From NCBI GenBank assembly GCA_964570285.1, contig CAZMXP010000013.1, positions 1 to 64,000 on the forward strand: DNA of 64,000 nt, read 5' to 3'. The notes under the pieces are model-generated. The model did no database searches, was not told where the DNA came from, and saw only the letters and a list, made by a program, of their open reading frames with translations. The position numbers and the translations under genes were made by a program. This document shows, in pieces, positions 42,911-51,143 of this stretch (positions are counted from its first letter, which is position 1; each line of letters begins with the position of its first letter). This DNA is from CAZMXP01 sp964570285. GTDB lineage: Bacteria; Planctomycetota; PLA2.

Positions 42911-45870
42911 CCCGCGCGCTCGTGGCGACGCTGCTGCTCTGCTGCACCGCGTTCGCGGAGAGGCGGCTGATCCGGGTGGGGCTCGGGGAGGGGCCCTTCC
43001 CCGGCGCGTGCGTGCAGGTCCTCCGCGCGGGTGCCGAGACGCTCTTCGACCTCGACGCCTTCGTGCCGGACACGCTCACCGACGAGCGCGGCGAGGCGGT
43101 CGTCGACCTGCCCGACGGCGCGCGCGTGCTCGTCTACGCGCCCGGCCACGCGCTCGCGATCGCGACTCCGCGTCCCGGGCCCATCGACATCGCGCTTCGC
43201 CCCGAGCGCAGGCTCACGTCGCGCGTGGTCGATGCGCAGGGCGGCGGCATCGCGAACGCGGAGGTCCTCGTGCGCACCACCTACCGCGAGAAGGCGACCT
43301 TCCGCGTGCGCACGAGGCAGGACGGGACGTTTCACGTCTCCGGGCTCTGGCTGGACGACCTCTCGGTCTCGGCTGCGGCGACGGGCTTCCTCGACATCCC
43401 CGCCGTCGACCTGACCCCGGGGGAGCCGTTGGCGCCGCTCCGCCTCGACCGGCCGGCGCAAATCGACGGGAAGGTCCTCGACGAGGCAGGCCACGCCGTC
43501 GCGGGGGTGGTGGTGCTGGTCGCACGCAGGAGAGTCGCGACCGGTGCCGACGGCGGCTTTCGCCTGGCCGATCTGCCTCCGCGCAAGCTGCCGATCCAGC
43601 TCGAACCTCCCTACGGGACCATCCCGATCTCGGTCGATCTGGCGGACGGGGAGAAGCTCGCGGGCGTGGTCGTCCACGCGCGGCGTCCCGCGCAGGTCGC
43701 GCTGCGCGTCACGGACCAGCAGGGCGCGCCCCTCCCGGACGCCCAGGTGAACGGCCGTGGTTGCGGTCCGACGGGGGCGCTTCTCTGCGCCGTCGTACCC
43801 GAGTCGCCCGCGGTGCTCGCCATCGTGGCGGACGGGTTCGAGACGCGGCGCCTTACGCTCGAACCGATGAAGGCGGGCGCGACCGCCGAACTCGGGGACA
43901 TCGTGATGACCCCTTGGCCCCGGGAGCGTGTGCGGGTCCTGCTGCCTGACGGGAGTCCGGCGACGGAGGGAGTGGTCCATGGAGCCCCGATCCGCGAGGG
44001 TGTCGCGGAGCTTCGACTCGAAGGTCGCCACGGCTACGTGAGCATCTCGGTGCCGGGGTATCCCGCGGTTTCGGAATACGTGCACGGCGGCGAGGAGACG
44101 CTCGTCCGACTGCCGGAGCCCTGCTGGCTTGCGGGCGTCGTCCTCGGCGGCGACGGCGAGGCGGTCGCGGCGGCGAAGGTGAAGGCGCACCGCTCGCCGG
44201 AAGGCCCCGAGGCGACCACGGACGCCGAGGGCCGCTTCCGTCTGGGTCCGCTGGCCAAGGGACTGTCGTCCCTGACGGCCTCCCACCCCGCCTACCGCCC
44301 CTCGCGGCTCGATCTCCAGCTCGACGAGGGTCTGGTCGAGATTCGCCTCGCCCGCGCATCGCCCCCGCGCCCCCTCGTCGGGCAGGTGCGCCGAAGGGGC
44401 GACCCGGTGCAGGACTTCATGGTGATGCGCCACCGCATCCTCGACGAGGCGGGGCGCTTCTCGATCCTTCTCGACGATCCCGACCTGGACACGGTTTCGA
44501 TCGGCGTCGGCGGACGACAGTACATCTTCCCGCTTCCGCCGGTGGGTGCGCCGCTGATCGCCGATCTGCCGGGCGGCTCGATCCGGATCGAACTCGACGC
44601 GCCCGAGGGAGAGCAGCAGATCGATGTCCGGTCGCTCTCCTACTACTACGGCGGCAGGGTCATCACCGGGCCGGACGGGGTCGCCGTCGTCGAGGGCATG
44701 GCCCCGGGACGCTACTGGCTCGAAGCCCATGGCTATCGACGTCAATCGGTGGATCTGGGGGACGACGGCGTGCACACGGTTCGTCTGGTGCGGGAGGCAT
44801 CGGCGCTTCTCGTGCTTCGCACGCCGTGGGGGGACGCGGAGCAGCAGCTCAAGCCGACCGATCGGTGGGCGGAGTTCGAGTTGCCCAACGGCCTGATCGT
44901 GGAGCTTTCGGCGCTGCGATTGACCAGCGGTGGGGAGACGCGGATCGATCTGTGGCATCCGCGCCCCGCGACCCTGACCCTCTTCGCCGCCGCGGGCCGC
45001 GGGGTCTCGATCCGTGGCGTCACTCCCGAGTGCGAGGTTCGCCTCCTGCAGACGACGGACGACGAAGGCGTCGCGCGCCTTGCCGGCCTGCCACCGGGCC
45101 CCTACACGATCCAGGCGGACCGCGATCGGCGGACCCTCGACATCCCGCCGGGCGCGTCGGTCGAGGTCGGCCCTCAGCCCGGCCATTGCACCGTCGCCGG
45201 CGTCGTCCGGTTCCGCGACGGCAGGCCGGCAGCCGGGGCCTCCGTAAGGATGGAGTCCGACCGCGTCGTCGAGGGGGTCGTTTGCGATCAGCGCGGGCGC
45301 TACGCGTTCGAGGGGCTCCCGGAGGGGCGCTTCACCCTCACCGCCTCCCTGCGGGAATACGCGATTGCGCGGCAGGAGGGGGAGATCAGGCTGGGCCAGA
45401 TCGTCCCGCACGGTCCCCTCGATCTCACGCTGGATCCCGCGGCGGGCGCCTCCGCGACGGTTCTCGATCCCGCGGGTGGGCTCGCCGCGTACCTCCGCCT
45501 CACCGTCGACGGGCAGAGCACGACCGCCGACGCGCTCGGACGAATCAGGCTTCCGCGCCTGCCCGCGATCGTGGACATCGAGTTGGAAGAGGTCGTCGCC
45601 GTCCGGGGCCACCGCATCGCGGCCGACGGCGCGACGATCCGGCTGGAACGGGCCGCGGGCCTCTGCGTCTGGCTGCGGCATGATCAACCCGCGCCGACGC
45701 TGATCGCCCGGGGCCGCGAGTGGCCGCTCCGGCGATTGCCGGGACGCGCGAGCGCCTATGACCTTCCGCCGGGTCCGGCAAGGGTCCGGTGGGGGGGAGA
45801 GGCGCCCCCCGACCCCCTGGAAATCCTCCTCCGGGAGGGGGAGGAGACGCTGCTCCACGCGCCGGAGTAA
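42907..45870 (+). CDS. Large exported protein of carboxypeptidase-regulatory-like repeats
   Basis: 987 residues from a GTG at 42907. The signal peptide is VATLLLCCTAFA. The body is a row of about ten carboxypeptidase-regulatory-like/transthyretin-like beta domains of 70-90 residues, each with a V.D..G.P...A.V pattern and a TDAEGRF or ARTDG-like turn: VVDAQGGGIANAEVLV, VLDEAGHAVAGVVVLV, TTDAEGRFRLGPL, VRFRDGRPAAGASVRM. No protease or glycosidase motif is seen. It is probably a periplasmic or surface scaffold. It is coupled to tsaE only by overlap; it ends 46 nt before the ECF sigma gene. Confidence 0.82.
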   Translation: MTRALVATLLLCCTAFAERRLIRVGLGEGPFPGACVQVLRAGAETLFDLDAFVPDTLTDERGEAVVDLPDGARVLVYAPGHALAIATPRPGPIDIALRPERRLTSRVVDAQGGGIANAEVLVRTTYREKATFRVRTRQDGTFHVSGLWLDDLSVSAAATGFLDIPAVDLTPGEPLAPLRLDRPAQIDGKVLDEAGHAVAGVVVLVARRRVATGADGGFRLADLPPRKLPIQLEPPYGTIPISVDLADGEKLAGVVVHARRPAQVALRVTDQQGAPLPDAQVNGRGCGPTGALLCAVVPESPAVLAIVADGFETRRLTLEPMKAGATAELGDIVMTPWPRERVRVLLPDGSPATEGVVHGAPIREGVAELRLEGRHGYVSISVPGYPAVSEYVHGGEETLVRLPEPCWLAGVVLGGDGEAVAAAKVKAHRSPEGPEATTDAEGRFRLGPLAKGLSSLTASHPAYRPSRLDLQLDEGLVEIRLARASPPRPLVGQVRRRGDPVQDFMVMRHRILDEAGRFSILLDDPDLDTVSIGVGGRQYIFPLPPVGAPLIADLPGGSIRIELDAPEGEQQIDVRSLSYYYGGRVITGPDGVAVVEGMAPGRYWLEAHGYRRQSVDLGDDGVHTVRLVREASALLVLRTPWGDAEQQLKPTDRWAEFELPNGLIVELSALRLTSGGETRIDLWHPRPATLTLFAAAGRGVSIRGVTPECEVRLLQTTDDEGVARLAGLPPGPYTIQADRDRRTLDIPPGASVEVGPQPGHCTVAGVVRFRDGRPAAGASVRMESDRVVEGVVCDQRGRYAFEGLPEGRFTLTASLREYAIARQEGEIRLGQIVPHGPLDLTLDPAAGASATVLDPAGGLAAYLRLTVDGQSTTADALGRIRLPRLPAIVDIELEEVVAVRGHRIAADGATIRLERAAGLCVWLRHDQPAPTLIARGREWPLRRLPGRASAYDLPPGPARVRWGGEAPPDPLEILLREGEETLLHAPE

Positions 45871-45916
45871 GATCGAACCCTCCTCCCGCGCCGCCGTTTC
45901 CTACCCTAGTGAGAGC

Positions 45917-46492
45917 ATGCCGGCTTCGAACCGCGAGCTCATGGTCGCCTACCTACAGGGCGACCCGGAGGCCTTCGCGACCTTGTATGACCGGCACAGT
46001 CGTGCACTCGTAAATTACTTCTACAAAATGTGTTATGACCGCGCGCTCGCGGAAGATCTCATGCAGGAGACCTGGCTGAGGCTGATCCGCAGCCGCGCGC
46101 GATACGAACCCAAGGCGAGTTTTCGGTCCTACCTCTTCACCGTGGCTACCAACCTCTACATCGACCGCCACCGCAGCCAGAAGGCCGCCCCCAAGACGGT
46201 TTCCGCCGACCTTCCCGTGCGGGAGGAGGGGGCGACCGTGGGCGATCTGATCGAGTCGCGGGAGCGGGCGGCGGGGGAGGTCGTGGACACGCAGGAGGCG
46301 GCAGCGCTCGTCCAGCAGGCGCTGCTGCGCCTTCCGGAGGGGCAGCGGCAGGTCTTCCTGCTCGCCGAGGGCCAAGGGCTCAAGTACAGGGAGATCTCCG
46401 AGATCCTCGGCATCCCCGTGGGCACGATCAAGTCCCGGATGAACGCCGCGATCACGCAACTGCGCGGCATGCTCGGGAGGGCGCTCGGATGA
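45917..46492 (+). CDS. ECF-family RNA polymerase sigma factor
   Basis: 191 residues from an ATG at 45917 (GAGAG just upstream). Region 2 has AFATLYDRHSRALVNYFYKM and the core-binding AEDLMQETWLRLIRSR; region 4 has LPEGQRQVFLLAEGQGLKYREI and a helix-turn-helix EILGIPVGTIKSRM. Regions 1 and 3 are absent, as in extracytoplasmic-function sigma factors. The ATGA overlap with the next gene, a membrane-spanning anti-sigma-like protein, is the classic regulator pair. Its spacer has GAACC (near 45875), as ECF -35 elements do, but no clear -10. Confidence 0.92.
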   Translation: MPASNRELMVAYLQGDPEAFATLYDRHSRALVNYFYKMCYDRALAEDLMQETWLRLIRSRARYEPKASFRSYLFTVATNLYIDRHRSQKAAPKTVSADLPVREEGATVGDLIESRERAAGEVVDTQEAAALVQQALLRLPEGQRQVFLLAEGQGLKYREISEILGIPVGTIKSRMNAAITQLRGMLGRALG

Positions 46493-47604
46493 GGCAGGAG
46501 CTGATCGACCTGCTCCGCGGCGAACTGAGCGAGAGCGAGGAGCGCGATCTCCGGGCTCGTCTCGCGCAGGACGCGGCGCTCCGCGGCGAGCTCGACGAGT
46601 TGACCGCGCTCTTCGGGTTGATGCGTCGAGGCGAGGAGGTTTCACCGCTCGCGAACACACGGGCCAAGGTGCTTTCCGCGGCGCGTGGCGCGGTGGCTCC
46701 GCCTCTCGGCGCGCGTCTTCGCGCGCTGCCGGGACTCGTCGCCTTCCGCCTGCGCCGGTCGATCGGCTTCCGGGTCGCCGCCGCCTCCGTGGTCGCCCAC
46801 CTCGTGCTGATGGCCGTGCTCTTCCAGATGACGGCACGAGGTCCGGCGCCCGAGCGCGTGCCGCTGCCGTTCGACGTCTCGATCGGTGACCAGGGACCGG
46901 AGCGCTTCACGCCCGATGGCGAATTCACGCGCCGGCTTCGCGCCCGCGGCTACGGCCACCACCTGCGCATCGGGCTCTACGGCGTCGAGGGGCAGGAGCG
47001 TCGCATCGCCGAGGCGCTCGAAAGCTGGGTCTCCCGGCAGCAGCCGGACGGTTCGTTCGGAGAGATCGAGACGACCGCGCAGGTCTGCCTCGCGCTGCTC
47101 GCGGAGGGAGACAACTCCCACCATCCGACCCCTCGCGGCCGCGCCCTTGGCGACGCGATCCGTTTCCTGATCCGGGAGGCGGGCCGCCCGGAGGCGGGCG
47201 ATGCGACGCTTGCGGCGCTGGTCGAGGACTACGTGCTCGCGTTCGAGCCGCGACGGCAGGAGGCCCTCGTCGGCCATCTGCGCGCGATCGGTCGTCTCAT
47301 TCCGCGCGTCGCCTCGGCGCCGGGGGCGGGCGAGGGGCTCGCCCTCGCGCAACTCGCCGGGATGGCGTTGCCGCCCGAGCTGGAGGCCGCCGTCGCCTCG
47401 AGCCCGCTCCTCGCGGACAGGGATGCCCTGCTTTCGTCCCCCGCGACCCGCCTCGCCGCAACCGCCGTCCTCTCGAAGGGACAGACGGGCCTCGATCCTG
47501 CGAGGCTCCGCTCCTGGCTAGCCCCGCTGTTCGCGGCCGCCATGGAGAGCGCGGACCGCGATCCCGTTGCGCTTCTGACGCTTCAAGCCCCCTACCGCTT
47601 GTAG
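46489..47604 (+). CDS. Membrane anti-sigma-like protein fused to an alpha/alpha-toroid-like domain
   Basis: 371 residues from an ATG at 46489 overlapping the sigma gene. Residues 1-60 are acidic/helical (LIDLLRGELSESEERDLRARL), like the sigma-binding part of anti-sigma factors. A single membrane helix (VAAASVVAHLVLMAVLFQM) lies near 94-115. The outside part, residues about 165-300, has a prenyltransferase/terpene-cyclase toroid pattern: RIAEALESWVSRQQPDGSFG followed by ETTAQVCLALLAEG. No zinc-binding HxxxCxxC is seen. It probably holds the ECF factor at the membrane until the outside domain is engaged. The toroid call is inference. Confidence 0.75.
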   Translation: MRQELIDLLRGELSESEERDLRARLAQDAALRGELDELTALFGLMRRGEEVSPLANTRAKVLSAARGAVAPPLGARLRALPGLVAFRLRRSIGFRVAAASVVAHLVLMAVLFQMTARGPAPERVPLPFDVSIGDQGPERFTPDGEFTRRLRARGYGHHLRIGLYGVEGQERRIAEALESWVSRQQPDGSFGEIETTAQVCLALLAEGDNSHHPTPRGRALGDAIRFLIREAGRPEAGDATLAALVEDYVLAFEPRRQEALVGHLRAIGRLIPRVASAPGAGEGLALAQLAGMALPPELEAAVASSPLLADRDALLSSPATRLAATAVLSKGQTGLDPARLRSWLAPLFAAAMESADRDPVALLTLQAPYRL

Positions 47605-47875
47605 GAAGGGTGTGCGACCCCTTCACGCCACCGCGAGCGATCCGGTGACACTTTCGTACCCCAGTCTCCCTTCCGTAACATCCGTGGCGGAGCGAGATCC
47701 CACCGAAGGGCTGACGTAACCACTTAGCCCATAGCAAGTTGCGTCTTCTCGACGCACACAAGCGCGAAAATGGCAAACGTCCGGCCTCCGATTTGCGTTC
47801 AAATTCTCCGAAGTCCTCATATGGGGTCTCCCCGTACGGGACCGCCGCGATCGGAATCGAAACAGAAGCACTGCC
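47605..47875. other. Intergenic region between anti-sigma gene and small-protein gene
   Basis: 271 nt, noticeably less GC-rich than the surroundings. It holds a possible promoter (47793-47822, listed separately). I see no hairpin terminator after the anti-sigma stop and no convincing small ORF. Confidence 0.5.
47793..47822 (+). promoter_or_regulatory. Possible sigma-70-like promoter of the 72-residue protein
   Basis: TTGCGT (47793-47798), 18-nt spacer, TCATAT (47817-47822), about 54 nt before the ATG at 47876. The match is partial, but this is the only AT-rich stretch nearby. Confidence 0.3.
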
Positions 47876-48094
47876 ATGGAAATCCGGTTTTATTGCATCC
47901 ACAACGGGAAGAACTTCTACAAGGTGATCCTCCACGGTGAGGAGATCTTCTGCGGCACGAAGGCCGAGAGCCAGCGCTTCATCAAGATCCACAACGAGAA
48001 GGTCGAGCGCAGCCTCAAGGAAGTCTCCAACGCGCGGCCCCGGGCCGGCAACGTGCGCGTCTACCGCCGGCGCAGCGCCGCGGGCGGCGTGTAG
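47876..48094 (+). CDS. Small protein of unknown function (72 residues)
   Basis: ATG at 47876. The sequence looks like a folded small protein: two strands (EIRFYCIHNGKNFYKVIL, then EEIFCGT) and a helix (ESQRFIKIHNEKVERSLKEV), ending in a basic tail. Amino-acid use is balanced (Ile, Phe, Tyr, Asn, Lys), unlike the Ala/Arg/Gly-rich shadow frames around it, so it is very likely real. The two Cys could bind metal or be structural. I recognise no family. It stands alone, downstream of the sigma/anti-sigma pair, and could be a target of that sigma factor. Confidence 0.65.
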   Translation: MEIRFYCIHNGKNFYKVILHGEEIFCGTKAESQRFIKIHNEKVERSLKEVSNARPRAGNVRVYRRRSAAGGV

Positions 48095-48224
48095 ATCCTC
48101 TTCCCAGCCCGGCATCCGCGCTCCCGCGGCGCGCACGGGTGGCCTCGCGGCCCGCGAGTGACGGGGCGGTTACACTGCCACCCCAGAGTTGCCGGACGCC
48201 GTGATTCGATGGCCCCGCCCACCC

Positions 48225-49598
48225 ATGCGCCCCGCCCGAACGACACCGCTCCTTCTTGCCCTGGCGTTGTCGGCGGTCGCGCGGGGCGAGCCGCGCGGGG
48301 TGCCGCTGACGGAGTGCGGGCGCCGCGTGCTCGCGCCCAGCGACCAGATCGTCGAGGCGAGGATCACCGCGGTCCATCGCGCGTTCCGGGGCGTCAATAC
48401 CGCCCACCTCGAAGTCGTCGAGCGCCTTTCCGGCTATGACCGCAGCGGCACCCTGCTGCTGATGTACGTCGAGGACTTCGCCGCCCCGGACACGATGGCG
48501 GCGACGCTCGAGACCTCTTCGCTGCGCTACGAGCGCGCGCGGCAGGCGGGCCTCAAGAAGGTCCTCGACGACATCGCGTCGGGACGCGTGCCGAGGGCGG
48601 AGGAGAAGATCACCGGCCCGGCGAAGGTCGAGACGAAGCGCGAGACGGCGGAGGATCCGGGTGGGGGGGGCGCGGGGGGGGCGGCGGGCGTGCTGCTGGC
48701 GAAGGGGGAGCGCGGACTCTTCTTCCTCGCGCGGCGCGAGGCCACCTACTCGCTCGTCGGGCTCATCTCGGCGCGCGACCCCCTCTTCGCCGCGAAGCGG
48801 GAGCGCCTGCTGGACGTGCTCCGGATCGAGGCGATGCCGACGCTCGAGGAGAAGGCCGAGGCAGCCAAGCGCTTCTACCTCCGCGGTCTCGAGGATCGCG
48901 ACCCGTGGAACCGCGGGAACAGCGCCCGCGAGATCCTCGGCCTCGCGCAGCGGCTGCCGGGCACCTTCACCGGCGAGGACAAGCGCCGCATCAGCACGGT
49001 CCTCTTCGCCGAAACGGAGACGCTGATCCAGCCGACTCTCGAACGCGCGCTGCGCCTGCTCGATCCTGCCGTCGCGACGCGCTTCGCCGAAAAGGCGGAG
49101 ATCGAGGAGCGCGAGCGCCTGCGCGTGGAACTCTCGGACACGGCGCGCGCGCTCGACGGCGTGCGGTCGCCCGAGGTCCGGGCCGCCGACCTGATCCGCG
49201 CAGCCCGCCAGTACGGGCGCGCGGCGACGTCGCTGCTCTGCGGCTTTCTCTCCGATCCCGAGCCGCTCGTGCGCGAGGCGGCCGCGCAGGCGCTCGCGGA
49301 ACAGGGCGGCCCCTCCTGTCGCGCCCCGCTGCGTCAGGCGCTGGAGCGGGAGCAGGCCCCGGACGCGGCGGTGGCCCTCGTCTATGCGTGCGGCGTCCGG
49401 AGCGACCCGGAGGCGGTCGACCTGATCGTCCGGAGGCTGCGCGAGCCCGTCTGCGAGCGCGCGGCGATCCACGCGCTCGCGCGCATCGGCACCCCGCGCG
49501 CGCGGGAGGCGCTGCTGCGCCACCGCGCCGCGCCCTCCGCCGACCCGGGGACGCCGAAGCTGATCGACGCGCTGCTCGCCGAGGAGTTCGGCGGGTGA
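48225..49598 (+). CDS. Exported HEAT-repeat protein
   Basis: 457 residues from an ATG at 48225 that gives a clean signal peptide (TTPLLLALALSAVARG); an upstream in-frame GTG (48201) would add eight residues. The middle is charged and helical. The last 150 residues are HEAT/armadillo-type helical pairs (LLCGFLSDPEPLVREAAAQAL, LIVRRLREPVCERAAIHAL, ALARIGTPRAREALL). HEAT proteins are interaction scaffolds. The stop overlaps the start of the TolC-like gene (GTGA), so the two are coupled. Confidence 0.75.
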   Translation: MRPARTTPLLLALALSAVARGEPRGVPLTECGRRVLAPSDQIVEARITAVHRAFRGVNTAHLEVVERLSGYDRSGTLLLMYVEDFAAPDTMAATLETSSLRYERARQAGLKKVLDDIASGRVPRAEEKITGPAKVETKRETAEDPGGGGAGGAAGVLLAKGERGLFFLARREATYSLVGLISARDPLFAAKRERLLDVLRIEAMPTLEEKAEAAKRFYLRGLEDRDPWNRGNSAREILGLAQRLPGTFTGEDKRRISTVLFAETETLIQPTLERALRLLDPAVATRFAEKAEIEERERLRVELSDTARALDGVRSPEVRAADLIRAARQYGRAATSLLCGFLSDPEPLVREAAAQALAEQGGPSCRAPLRQALEREQAPDAAVALVYACGVRSDPEAVDLIVRRLREPVCERAAIHALARIGTPRAREALLRHRAAPSADPGTPKLIDALLAEEFGG

Positions 49599-51133
49599 AC
49601 GCGCGCGCCGCCTCCGCGCTGCTGCTGCTGTCGCTCGCGCCCTTCGGCCCGGCCATCGGGCGGCCCGAGGAGCCCGCGCCCCCGGCCCCCCAAGGAATCA
49701 CCTTTCTCGAGGCGGTCGATCTCGCGCTCGCGTACAACCTCAACCTGCGCTCGGCGCGGCTCGCCGCGCTGCTGCGGCGCTTCGACATCGACGCGGCCGA
49801 CGCGCGGTGGGATCCCGCGCTGGAAGCGGGTGCCAACCTCGGCGAAACGCTGCTCCCGTCCCGCGACAGTCTCGCCGGCGCCGACATCGTGGACATCGAC
49901 CGCGCGGGCTTCTCGTTCGGGGTGACCAAGCCCTTCCGCCTCGGCCCCTCGCTCGGCCTCGCGTGGCGCGCCGACCGCAGCTTCACGAACAGCAGCTTCA
50001 GCACGATCAACCCCGCGTACGACACGGCGCTCGACCTCACGCTGACGGTGCCGCTGCTGCGCGGGCGCGGACGGCACGCGCAGGAGGCCGAGCTGCGCGC
50101 AAGCCGCGCCGGTGCCGAGGAGGCGCGTCACGCGCTCCGCGACGAGGCCGAGCGGCTGGTGCGTTCGGTGGCCGACGCCTACTGGAACCTCGTCTATCTC
50201 GAGCGCCGCGTCGCCGTTCTGGAGAAGTCGGTGGGGGTCGCGAAGGAGATCGAGGCGACCGAGCGGCGCAAGCTCGCGCCGGAGATCGGCCGCTCCACGC
50301 TGCTCGACGTGACCCAGGCGGAGGCCGAGACGAAGCGGCGCGAGGTGACCCTTCTGCAGGGCCGCCTCGAGGCGGAGAACGCCGCCGACGGCCTTCGCGC
50401 CCTCGTGCTGCCCTTCACAGGGGGTCCGGGGGACGAGAGGATGCTGCGCGCGGTCGAGGAGCCGCGCGAGGAGGGCGATCTGCCGCCGCTCGCGGGCATG
50501 ATCGAGCGCGGCCTCAGGGACCGGCCCGACCTCGCGCGCACCGACGCGGAGATCGACCGCCTCCGCGAGGCGGTGGTCATGGCGCAGGACGCGCTGCGCC
50601 ACCAGCTCGACTTCACGGCGACGGGCACGTGGCGCGGCGTGGACGGCGACTTCGAGAACAGCGCGGGGGACACGCTGGCCGGCAAGACCCCCTCCGCCTC
50701 CGCGGCCCTCGTCTTCCGCTGGCCGTTCGGTCGCCGCGCGGCCAAGGCCACCCTCGGCCGGGCGGAGCTCGAGGTCGAGGCGGCATGCGTGCGTCGCGAC
50801 CGGCAGGTGAGCGAGATCATCGTCGAGGTGCGCGCGGCCCACCGCGGCGTGCGGACCGCCAAGGAGGGAATCGCCGCGACGCGCGAGGAGTTGCGCGCGG
50901 CCAGCGCCTCGCTCGAGGGCGAACGCCAGCGGCTCGCGCGCGGGAGTTCGACGGTGCTGGACGTCTCGAGACTCGAGGAGAACGTGACGGCCGCCGAACT
51001 GCGCCTGCTGGAGGCCCAGACGCGCCTCGAGCAGGCTCGGATCGCCCTCGATCGCGCGGCGGGCGCGCTGATGGCCCGTCTCGACATCGGCTTCGACGGC
51101 GCGCTGGGCACCGCGAGGCGCACCGGCGGCTAG
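49595..51133 (+). CDS. TolC-like outer membrane efflux protein
   Basis: 512 residues from a GTG at 49595. A signal peptide (ASALLLLSLAPFGPAIG) is followed by two related halves, as in TolC: QGITFLEAVDLALAYNLNLR opens repeat 1, and the second half closes with helical pairs (LRAASASLEGERQRLARGSS, LEENVTAAELRLLEAQTRLEQA). Beta strands such as GFSFGVTKPF and AALVFRWPFG form the barrel. TolC proteins form the outer-membrane duct of type I or RND exporters. No adaptor or inner pump is adjacent, so its partner (perhaps the MMPL protein) is elsewhere. Its presence implies a Gram-negative-type outer membrane. Confidence 0.88.
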   Translation: MNARAASALLLLSLAPFGPAIGRPEEPAPPAPQGITFLEAVDLALAYNLNLRSARLAALLRRFDIDAADARWDPALEAGANLGETLLPSRDSLAGADIVDIDRAGFSFGVTKPFRLGPSLGLAWRADRSFTNSSFSTINPAYDTALDLTLTVPLLRGRGRHAQEAELRASRAGAEEARHALRDEAERLVRSVADAYWNLVYLERRVAVLEKSVGVAKEIEATERRKLAPEIGRSTLLDVTQAEAETKRREVTLLQGRLEAENAADGLRALVLPFTGGPGDERMLRAVEEPREEGDLPPLAGMIERGLRDRPDLARTDAEIDRLREAVVMAQDALRHQLDFTATGTWRGVDGDFENSAGDTLAGKTPSASAALVFRWPFGRRAAKATLGRAELEVEAACVRRDRQVSEIIVEVRAAHRGVRTAKEGIAATREELRAASASLEGERQRLARGSSTVLDVSRLEENVTAAELRLLEAQTRLEQARIALDRAAGALMARLDIGFDGALGTARRTGG

Positions 51134-51143
51134 AATCGGCGCG

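Noticed and set aside
42736..45858. About 1040-codon open frame on the minus strand, opposite the carboxypeptidase-regulatory repeat gene
   Set aside because: Arg/Asp/Gly-rich, no motif; the plus-strand frame has signal peptide and domain repeats.
47623..47877. 84-codon minus-strand frame after the anti-sigma gene
   Set aside because: No motif and no ribosome site. It is likely a chance frame in an AT-richer spacer.
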